Assembly: GCF_036231965.1 (NCBI RefSeq)
Contig: NZ_CP109499.1
Span: forward strand, 4,650,001 to 4,714,000
DNA: 64,000 nucleotides
Reading direction: 5' to 3'
DNA from: Streptomyces sp. NBC_01428
GTDB lineage: Bacteria > Actinomycetota > Actinomycetes > Streptomycetales > Streptomycetaceae
Shown here: piece by piece, positions 55,493 through 61,621 of the stretch
Position numbering within the stretch: position 1 is the first letter of the stretch
Layout of the letters: every line of letters starts with the position of its first letter
Translations under genes and position numbers: made by a program
The notes under the pieces: model-generated
What the model was told of the DNA's origin: nothing
Database searches by the model: none
What the model saw: the letters and a program-made list of their open reading frames with translations, nothing else

Positions 55493-55590
55493 TTTGCTTT
55501 CTGGCGGTATCGAGGGAATCGCAACGTGGATACGATGCGATGGGTATGGCGCATTCACCTGGCAGCACCTTCATAGGGGAGGCGGGGGCC

Positions 55591-55848
55591 ATGCACACCG
55601 TGAGCCGTACAGGACTGCTCACCGCAGGGCTGGGCCTGGGGGCCGTCGGAGGGTTCGTCGGCAGCCTGCTCAAGGAGCGGAGCCATCTGACATCCGCCCG
55701 TGACGCCGCGGGGGAAGGAAGCGAGGAACATCCTTCATGGGGCGTCGGCTCGTACCGCTCACGCTGGACAACCTTCCGGACCTTCCCCAGCGCTGTCGGT
55801 CGTGTGTCTTCTGGGAGCTGGATCCCGTCAGCGGTGAGGCCGCGGTAA
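55591..55848 (+). CDS. possible small membrane protein overlapping the GNAT gene
   Basis: An 85-codon frame with a strong AGGGGAGG seven bases before ATG 55591. It begins MHTVSRTGLLTAGLGLGAVGGFVGSLLKERS, a plausible signal or membrane helix, and codon use up to about 55740 is fair. The last 112 bases overlap the acetyltransferase gene in another frame, where its composition turns poor (Arg/Ser-rich), so the real product may be short, or this may be only a translated leader. No known family is recognised. Confidence 0.4.
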   Translation: MHTVSRTGLLTAGLGLGAVGGFVGSLLKERSHLTSARDAAGEGSEEHPSWGVGSYRSRWTTFRTFPSAVGRVSSGSWIPSAVRPR

Positions 55849-56354
55849 AGGCGGGCACTGCGGCGTCGGAGAAGGAGGCATGGATCTCCGCGGTCCTGTT
55901 GGACTGGGGATCCTGTGGCCGGGTGGTCTACGTGGACGACATCCCGGTGGGCTTCATCCTGTACGCGCCGCCGGCCTATGTCCCGCGTTCGACAGCGTTC
56001 TCCACGAGCCCTGTGTCGCCTGACGCGGTGCAGCTGATCACCTCGTTCATCCTGCCCGGGTATCAGGGGCAGGGACTCGGCAGAGTGATGGTCCAGACGG
56101 TGGCCAAAGACCTGCTCCAGCGAGGCTTCAAAGCGATCGAGGCTTTCGGGGACGCCCGGTGGAAGGAGCCCGCCTGTGTGCTCCCCGCCGACCATCTCCT
56201 CGCGGTGGGCTTCAAGACGGTGCGGCCGCATCCCGCCTACCCCCGCCTGAGGCTGGAGCTGCGGACGACGCTCTCCTGGAAGGAAGACGTGGAGATGGCA
56301 CTGGACCGCCTTCTCGGAGCCGTACAGAAGGAACCGGCGCTTCGCCCCCTGTGA
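55737..56354 (+). CDS. GNAT-family N-acetyltransferase
   Basis: 205 residues from ATG at 55737 (GAGGAA upstream), MGRRLVPLTLDNLPDLPQRCRSCVFWELD. The acetyl-CoA loop is LPGYQGQGLGRVMVQ, with AVGFKTVRPHPAYPRLRLEL towards the end. The acceptor substrate is unknown. An N-terminal cysteine pair, RCRSCVFWE, is characteristic of this actinobacterial subgroup. It is conserved between parB and trxA in Streptomyces and ends facing trxA across a terminator. Confidence 0.9.
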   Translation: MGRRLVPLTLDNLPDLPQRCRSCVFWELDPVSGEAAVKAGTAASEKEAWISAVLLDWGSCGRVVYVDDIPVGFILYAPPAYVPRSTAFSTSPVSPDAVQLITSFILPGYQGQGLGRVMVQTVAKDLLQRGFKAIEAFGDARWKEPACVLPADHLLAVGFKTVRPHPAYPRLRLELRTTLSWKEDVEMALDRLLGAVQKEPALRPL

Positions 56355-56423
56355 TCTCCGGTGGCCGCTCCTGTCCACCGTTGCCGGCTCACGGACAGCA
56401 CTGGAGGCCGCGAGTCGGCGTGG

Positions 56424-56481
56424 AGTGAGACAGACGAAACGTGAAGTGAGACAGACGAAACGTGAAGTGAGACAGACGAAA
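56424..56481. repeat. tandem 21-bp repeat, 2.8 copies
   Basis: AGTGAGACAGACGAAACGTGA twice in full (56424-56444, 56445-56465) and once in part (56466-56481), running into the terminator. The period of 21 keeps a frame open (VRQTKRE repeated) but there is no sign of a real gene. Confidence 0.9.
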
Positions 56482-56510
56482 GGGCCGACCCCTTCGGGTC
56501 GGCCCTTTCG
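56477..56510. terminator. bidirectional terminator between GNAT gene and trxA
   Basis: CGAAAGGGCCGACCC and GGGTCGGCCCTTTCG, a perfect 15-bp stem with a 4-base loop between convergent genes. Confidence 0.88.
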
Positions 56511-56511
56511 T

Positions 56512-56525
56512 GTTTCACGTGAAAC
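56512..56525. promoter_or_regulatory. parS site between GNAT gene and trxA
   Basis: Perfect GTTTCACGTGAAAC one base after the terminator stem. Confidence 0.95.
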
Positions 56526-56552
56526 ATGCGCCGCGTGTGCGCCCGTCTTCGA

Positions 56553-56885
56553 CTACTCGGCGATGAAGTCCTCGAGGTCCCGCACGATCGCGGCCTTCGG
56601 CTTGGCGCCGACGATGGTCTTGGCGACCTCGCCACCCTGGTAGACGTTCAGGGTCGGGATCGACATGACGCCGTACTTGGCGGCCGTGCCCGGGTTCTCG
56701 TCGATGTTGAGCTTGACGATCTCGATCTTGTCGCCGTACTCGGCGGCGATGGCCTCCAGCGACGGGGCGATCTGGCGGCAGGGCCCGCACCAGGCGGCCC
56801 AGAAGTCCACCAGAACGGGCTTGTCGTTCTTGAGGACGTCCTGCTCGAAGGAGTCGTCGGTCACGTTCTTCAGGGTGCCGGCCAC
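56553..56885 (-). CDS. trxA: thioredoxin
   Basis: 110 residues from GTG at 56885 (AAGGAG upstream). The active site is DFWAAWCGPCRQIAPSLEAIA with the two redox cysteines, followed by the cis-proline loop MSIPTLNVYQGG. It is a cytoplasmic protein disulfide reductant fed by TrxB, whose gene lies 43 bp upstream on the same strand. Both are expected to follow the SigR-type promoter ahead of trxB. Confidence 0.97.
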   Translation of the reverse strand: MAGTLKNVTDDSFEQDVLKNDKPVLVDFWAAWCGPCRQIAPSLEAIAAEYGDKIEIVKLNIDENPGTAAKYGVMSIPTLNVYQGGEVAKTIVGAKPKAAIVRDLEDFIAE

Positions 56886-56928
56886 GGCGGGCTCCTTAAT
56901 TCGTTGTTGCGGTGGGGCGGACGGGGGA

Positions 56929-57894
56929 TCAGACGGTGGCGGCCGCGGTGGCCGCCTCGCTGTCCGCGAGGGCAGCGAGGTAGCGCTCGGCGTCGAGAGC
57001 GGCGGAGCAGCCGGTGCCGGCCGCAGTGATCGCCTGGCGGTACGTGTGGTCGACGACGTCACCGGCGCCGAAGACTCCGGTCAGGTTCGTCCGGGTCGAG
57101 GGGGCGGCAACCTTCAGGTAGCCCTCCCCATCGAGGTCGAGCTGACCCTTGAAGAGCTCGGTGCGCGGGTCGTGCCCGATCGCGATGAACAGACCGGTCA
57201 CCGGCAGCTCGGAGGTCTCACCGGTCTTGAGGTTGCGCAGCGTCAGGCCGGCGAGCTTCGGGTCACCCTTGATCTCGGCCACCTCGCTGTCCCACACGAA
57301 CTTGATCTTCGGGTCGGCGAAGGCGCGCTCCTGCATCGCCTTGGAAGCACGAAGGCTGTCCCGGCGGTGCACGATGGTCACGGACTTCGCGAAGCGCGAG
57401 AGGAAGGTCGCCTCCTCCATCGCGGTGTCACCGCCGCCGATCACGGCGATGTCCTGGTCCTTGAAGAAGAAGCCGTCACAGGTCGCACACCAGGAGACGC
57501 CGCGTCCGGAGAGCGTGTCCTCGTTCGGGAGGCCGAGCTTGCGGTGCTGCGAGCCGGTGGTGACGATGACGGCCTTGGCGCGGTGCACCGTACCGGCGGT
57601 GTCCGTGACGGTCTTGATCTCACCCGTCAGGTCGACGGCGACCACGTCGTCCGGCACCAGTTCGGCGCCGAAGCGCTCGGCCTGGGCACGCATGTTGTCC
57701 ATCAGGTCCGGGCCCATGACGCCGTCCTGGAAGCCGGGGAAGTTCTCGACCTCGGTGGTGTTCATGAGTGCGCCGCCCGCGGTGACGGCGCCCTCGAAGA
57801 CCAGCGGCTTCAGCGACGCGCGCGCGGTGTAGAGCGCCGCCGTGTAGCCGGCGGGCCCGGACCCGATGATGATCACGTTACGGACGTCGCTCAC
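56929..57894 (-). CDS. trxB: thioredoxin reductase
   Basis: 321 residues. FAD site VIIIGSGPAGYTAALYTARA, redox-active CATC in SWCATCDGFFFKDQDI, NADPH site VIGGGDTAMEEATFL and the C-terminal FAD motif GVFGAGDVVDHTYRQAITAAGTGCSAALDAERYL. It reduces TrxA with NADPH. GTG at 57894 has GAGGAA upstream; an upstream extension to 57966 would overlap the promoter and is rejected. It forms the trxBA operon known in S. coelicolor as a SigR target. Confidence 0.97.
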   Translation of the reverse strand: MSDVRNVIIIGSGPAGYTAALYTARASLKPLVFEGAVTAGGALMNTTEVENFPGFQDGVMGPDLMDNMRAQAERFGAELVPDDVVAVDLTGEIKTVTDTAGTVHRAKAVIVTTGSQHRKLGLPNEDTLSGRGVSWCATCDGFFFKDQDIAVIGGGDTAMEEATFLSRFAKSVTIVHRRDSLRASKAMQERAFADPKIKFVWDSEVAEIKGDPKLAGLTLRNLKTGETSELPVTGLFIAIGHDPRTELFKGQLDLDGEGYLKVAAPSTRTNLTGVFGAGDVVDHTYRQAITAAGTGCSAALDAERYLAALADSEAATAAATV

Positions 57895-57964
57895 GGCTTC
57901 ATTCCTCGTCTCTGGAGACTGCTGCGTTCCGGTGGGAGCCTCACTCAGTACTCTCACCCCACCC

Positions 57965-57991
57965 AACGGATCCTAAGGGGCTTCAATTCCC
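57965..57991 (-). promoter_or_regulatory. SigR-type (disulfide stress) promoter of trxBA
   Basis: On the minus strand GGGAAT (57991-57986) is followed after exactly 18 bases by GTT (57967-57965). This fits the SigR consensus GGAAT-N18-GTT and lies about 70 bases before the trxB start, as for trxBA of S. coelicolor. Confidence 0.8.
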
Positions 57992-58131
57992 GCTGTGTCC
58001 GGGCACACGGGGACGAGCTCCCGCACAGAGATCCCAGGCACCCTCCGGGCAGCAGCACACGGGATTCCAAGGGTGCCTTGAAGGGGGTCGAGGGATGTCT
58101 CCGCGCTGCCAGGACGGCTTGGTCGACGGGC

Positions 58132-59031
58132 TCAAGGCCGGGCGTACGACCGCGTCAGCAGCAGCTTGCCCGGCTTCGCGGAGGCCTGCTTCGCGCAGGC
58201 GGCGTCGACGATGCGGGCCGTGACCTTCGTGTTGTCGGAAGGGTCGGTCAGCACCAGAAGGAACACGTCCTTCCCCTGGTACGTGCCGGCTTCCGCGCCG
58301 AGGAGGGTTCCACTCGTTCCGGCACCCTCCTCGACGCAGTCCGGAACGGGAAGCGTGGGCGTCATGAAAGTGCCGACGCCGCCGTCCTCCGACTGCGCAC
58401 CCCACGGCTTGGCGCTGCCGGAGGGAGCGGGCGACTTCTTGTTCTTCGCCAGAAGGTCGGAGACGTCGCTCCTCAGTGAGCCCTCGGAGAGGGTGTCCCG
58501 TGCGCCCGCCTCCTGCCGACCGGCGCTGGGGGTGCCCTTGCCGGAGCCGTCGTCACTCAGCGTCTGCACGAGGATGACGCTCACTCCCAGCGCGGCGGCG
58601 GCGAAGGCGGTGCTGAGGAGCGCGACGGTTCCGCGTCGTCCGCGGCGCGCTCGATGAGGGCGGCGGCCCGGCCCGGTACCGGCGCGCGGGTGGCCGGAGG
58701 GGCGATCCGCTGTCGATGTTTCACGTGAAACATGGGCTCCCGGAGCGTCCGTACCGGATGTCTCATCGGGTGCCGTCGCGCTCAGCAGGGCTTCCGCGGC
58801 CAAGGCGGCATCGATCCGGCCGGCCACGTCGTCCGGCATACGCGGAGGACCGGGCAGCGTGCCGAGCAGGCCGCGAATCTCCTCCAGGGAGTCGTACACG
58901 TCGGCGCACAGGACACAGTCCTGGAGATGCCGTCGCACGTCCTCCGACCGGGACGAGGGAAGCAGACCTTCGGTGAGGTCGGAGATCTCCGCGACGTCCG
59001 GGTGTCCGGCCTTGCCCGTCGTGGATGTCAC
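58132..59031 (-). CDS. anti-sigma factor for SigM, membrane-anchored
   Basis: 299 residues. A zinc-finger-like anti-sigma motif at the N-terminus (RRHLQDCVLCADVYDSL: His35, Cys39, Cys42), a charged linker, one membrane helix at about 132-158 (VALLSTAFAAAALGVSVILV), then an extracytoplasmic domain with VPDCVEEGAGTSGTLLGAEAGTYQGKDVFLLVL and a conserved Cys pair. GTG at 59031 overlaps the sigM stop by four bases, the standard coupling of ECF sigma and anti-sigma genes. A perfect parS lies inside the gene, encoding VSRET in the linker. The start of the signal that releases SigM is unknown. Confidence 0.88.
   Translation of the reverse strand: MTSTTGKAGHPDVAEISDLTEGLLPSSRSEDVRRHLQDCVLCADVYDSLEEIRGLLGTLPGPPRMPDDVAGRIDAALAAEALLSATAPDETSGTDAPGAHVSRETSTADRPSGHPRAGTGPGRRPHRARRGRRGTVALLSTAFAAAALGVSVILVQTLSDDGSGKGTPSAGRQEAGARDTLSEGSLRSDVSDLLAKNKKSPAPSGSAKPWGAQSEDGGVGTFMTPTLPVPDCVEEGAGTSGTLLGAEAGTYQGKDVFLLVLTDPSDNTKVTARIVDAACAKQASAKPGKLLLTRSYARP
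58718..58731. promoter_or_regulatory. parS site inside the anti-sigma gene
   Basis: Perfect GTTTCACGTGAAAC, about 12 kb from oriC, read as H-V-S-R-E-T in the disordered linker of the anti-sigma factor. Confidence 0.95.
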
Positions 59032-59759
59032 GCTCGCCCACCTCCGCCCTTCACAGCAGCTGAATCGCTCGGTCCCGCATCACTGGGGCCCCCGTCGTGG
59101 GGACCCGCTGCCGGTGGGACGGATGTCCCCTGCGTCCGGTTCCTTCCCTCGCCCGGCTTCTTGGTCCCCTCCTCGTCCGCGCTCGTCGTCCGGAGATGTG
59201 TGAGGAGGGGGAGGAGTCTGGCTCTGCCTCGTGCACAGCGGCTCTTCACGGTGCCGGTCGGCACATCGAGCACGCGAGCCGCCTCCGCCACCGGATAGCC
59301 CTGCATGTCCACCAGGACGAGGGCGGCGCGCTGGTCGGGGGGAAGCGTGCTGAGCGCGGCTATGAGTTCGCGGTGCAGGTCGTTGCGCTCGGCCGGAGCG
59401 GAAGCCGACTCGTGCGGCTCGAGGAGCTGTTCCAGACGCTGGGTGTCGTCGACGGGGGAGGTCCGCCGTGACGCGGTCTTGCGGGCCCGGTCCAGACACG
59501 CGTTCACCGTGATGCGGTGCAGCCAGGTCGTGACGGCCGACTGACCCCGGAAGGTGTGGGCGGCCCGGTAGGCGGAGACGAGGGCGTCCTGAACGGCGTC
59601 AGCGGCCTCCTCGCGGTCTCCCAGCGTCCGCAGGGCCACTGCCCAGAGGCGGTCGCGATGGCGCCTTACAAGCTCGCCGAAGGCGTCGGGATCGCCGTCC
59701 ACGTGACGGGCGAGGAGATCCTGATCGCTTGCTTCACCGAACACGACTTCATCGGCCAT
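59028..59759 (-). CDS. sigM: ECF RNA polymerase sigma factor SigM
   Basis: 243 residues. Region 2 is at about 25-95 (FGELVRRHRDRLWAVALRTLGDREEAADAVQDALVSAYRAAHTFRGQSAVTTWLHRITVNACLDRARK) and region 4 at about 130-185 (LSTLPPDQRAALVLVDMQGYPVAEAARVLDVPTGTVKSRCARGRARL). A Gly/Pro-rich tail of about 45 residues follows. The place between the pseudokinase-murJ pair and trxBA matches sigM of other actinobacteria. It is controlled by the coupled downstream anti-sigma factor. Confidence 0.93.
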   Translation of the reverse strand: MADEVVFGEASDQDLLARHVDGDPDAFGELVRRHRDRLWAVALRTLGDREEAADAVQDALVSAYRAAHTFRGQSAVTTWLHRITVNACLDRARKTASRRTSPVDDTQRLEQLLEPHESASAPAERNDLHRELIAALSTLPPDQRAALVLVDMQGYPVAEAARVLDVPTGTVKSRCARGRARLLPLLTHLRTTSADEEGTKKPGEGRNRTQGTSVPPAAGPHDGGPSDAGPSDSAAVKGGGGRA

Positions 59760-59787
59760 CGGACCCCCTCCCCCTCGTCGACGAACG

Positions 59788-61503
59788 TCAGCCGGTGAAC
59801 TTCACGTCCGTGACGGCCTGCTTGTAGCCGGCGCTGCTGTAGCCGTCGCTGGGAGCATTCGGCACGTCGGTGATCCACAGGAGGACGTACTGGGTCTTGA
59901 CCGACTTGGACGCCTTCACCTTCATGGTGGTGCCGGTCGTGGTGGCCGTTCCGATCTCCTTCATCCCGTCGACGGACGTCGAGGGCGTCAGGGAATCGGC
60001 TGCGTAGAGATGGACGGTCGTGTGGTCACCCGCGTACCGAAGCCCTATCGAGGCGGCCGACACCGTCTGCGCCGAACCCAGGTCATAGACGATGCCCACG
60101 CCGGGCTTGTACGGCGCGAGCTTGGGACCGGCGTTGTACTTCTTGGTGCGCCAGTACGTGGTGCTGTCGCCGTCGAAGGTCTTGCCCACGTCTCCAGCGG
60201 CCTGCGCGGAGCCCTCGGCAACGTACTCCTGCGCGTTCTGGATCTTGATCGGCCTGACCGGCCTGGTCTGGTCGCCGTTCTTGTCGTTGCCGTCGGTCGT
60301 GTGCGTCTGTTTGGTGTCGTCGGACTTGTTGCCCCGGTCCATGAGCGCGTCGGCGAGCTGCCAACTGCCCAGTCCCAGCGCGGCGATGAGCAGCGCGGAC
60401 ACGGCCCACTTGAGAGCCTTGCCGGTACGGCTCTGCAGCGGTGGGGGCGGGGCCGCCACCGGCTGGGGGGCGCCGGGGGGACCCTGGCGGCCGTAGGTGC
60501 CCTGCTGGTACGACGTGCGCTGGTATTCGGGCGGGGCGGTGAACGCGGGCTCCGGCGGGCGGATGCGGGGCATCTCGCTGATCGCCTTCACGAGCTCCTC
60601 CGGCGTCGTGCACGGCGACTCGTGCCGGGAGGCGGTCGCCCCGTCATTGGCGAGCGCGCGCATGGCGAGCTCCGACAGGCCGCGGTGGACTCCGGCGCGC
60701 ACCTGGTCGGGTGCGATCAGGCCGACGCCCTTGGGCAGCCCCGAGAGGCCGTAGGCATCGCTCTCGTACGGCCAGCGCTGGGTGAGCGAGGCGTACAGGA
60801 GTGCGCCGATCGCCTCGGTGTCGCTGCGCTGGGGGGTGTCGGAACTGATGCCCCGCAGGGCGGCGTTCACGGCGAGCCCGCGGATGCGCCACTGACCGGA
60901 CGACGTGCGGAGCACGGCACCCGGCGTGAGCCGCAGATGCGCGAGCCCCTCACGGTGCGCGGCGGCCATCGCCTGGGAGACCTGACTGACCATCTGGTAG
61001 GCCTCGTGCACCTCGAGAGGGCCCGCGGCGAGGAGAGCGGTCAGCTCCGTGGCGTCCGGCAGCCATTCGTGGACCACGTAGACAAGGTCGTTCTCCTCGA
61101 CCGCGTCCAGGACCTGGACGAAGCGGGGATCACCCAGCAGGGCCGATGAACGGGCCGCCGCGAGTACCGAACGGGCCCGCGGATGGTCGGCGGGCAGCAG
61201 ATGGACACCGACGGCACGGCGGAGTTTCTCGTCCACCGCACGCCAACTGCTGAAGCCGTCCAGACGGGTGACGCACTCTTCGAGGCGATAGCGCCTCGCG
61301 AGTTTGTGACCACTGTGCAGTTCGGGCGGTGAGGCCTTCCCGGGACTCTCGGTCCCGCCGCTCCCCTGTGCCTCTTCGCTTTCCGTTTCCCGCTCCCGGT
61401 CCTGGGCCACCCCGTCGGACGTGGACTGGTCCGCCTTCGCGGTCAGCGGTTCGTCACCGCTGTTGTCTGCCACGTCGACGGCAGACGTGCTCCGTTCCGC
61501 CAC
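59788..61503 (-). CDS. pseudokinase with discoidin-like domain, MurJ-linked
   Basis: 571 residues from GTG at 61503. Residues 70-310 have a protein-kinase fold without catalytic residues: the VAIK lysine is replaced (RRAVGVHLLP), the HRD loop reads AHLRLTPGAVL and DFG reads RGLAV. A Pro/Gln linker, one membrane helix (about 363-383) and an extracytoplasmic domain with FDGDSTTYWRTKKYN and VYDLGSAQTVSAASIGL, like a galactose-binding or discoidin fold, follow. In mycobacteria the same parts form the C-terminal half of MviN/MurJ, where the phosphorylated pseudokinase recruits FhaA. Here it is a separate gene next to murJ, and fhaA is present in this window. Confidence 0.88.
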   Translation of the reverse strand: MAERSTSAVDVADNSGDEPLTAKADQSTSDGVAQDRERETESEEAQGSGGTESPGKASPPELHSGHKLARRYRLEECVTRLDGFSSWRAVDEKLRRAVGVHLLPADHPRARSVLAAARSSALLGDPRFVQVLDAVEENDLVYVVHEWLPDATELTALLAAGPLEVHEAYQMVSQVSQAMAAAHREGLAHLRLTPGAVLRTSSGQWRIRGLAVNAALRGISSDTPQRSDTEAIGALLYASLTQRWPYESDAYGLSGLPKGVGLIAPDQVRAGVHRGLSELAMRALANDGATASRHESPCTTPEELVKAISEMPRIRPPEPAFTAPPEYQRTSYQQGTYGRQGPPGAPQPVAAPPPPLQSRTGKALKWAVSALLIAALGLGSWQLADALMDRGNKSDDTKQTHTTDGNDKNGDQTRPVRPIKIQNAQEYVAEGSAQAAGDVGKTFDGDSTTYWRTKKYNAGPKLAPYKPGVGIVYDLGSAQTVSAASIGLRYAGDHTTVHLYAADSLTPSTSVDGMKEIGTATTTGTTMKVKASKSVKTQYVLLWITDVPNAPSDGYSSAGYKQAVTDVKFTG

Positions 61504-61621
61504 CGTCGTCCCTGCCTCCCCATCCGTTGCGCACTGTCCGACGCAGAAACCAATTGTGCCCACAGTCCGGCGCTATGCACGACACGCGGCGACGGACGAT
61601 GGTTGTGCGCGTACCCCCGCC

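Noticed and set aside
56424..56481. CRISPR-like array
   Set aside because: The 21-bp units are directly adjacent with no spacers and fewer than three copies. It is a simple tandem repeat.
56425..56643. 72-codon plus-strand ORF encoding a repeated VRQTKRE peptide
   Set aside because: The in-frame repetition is a consequence of the 21-bp period; the frame passes through a terminator and parS and runs antisense into trxA, with no ribosome site.
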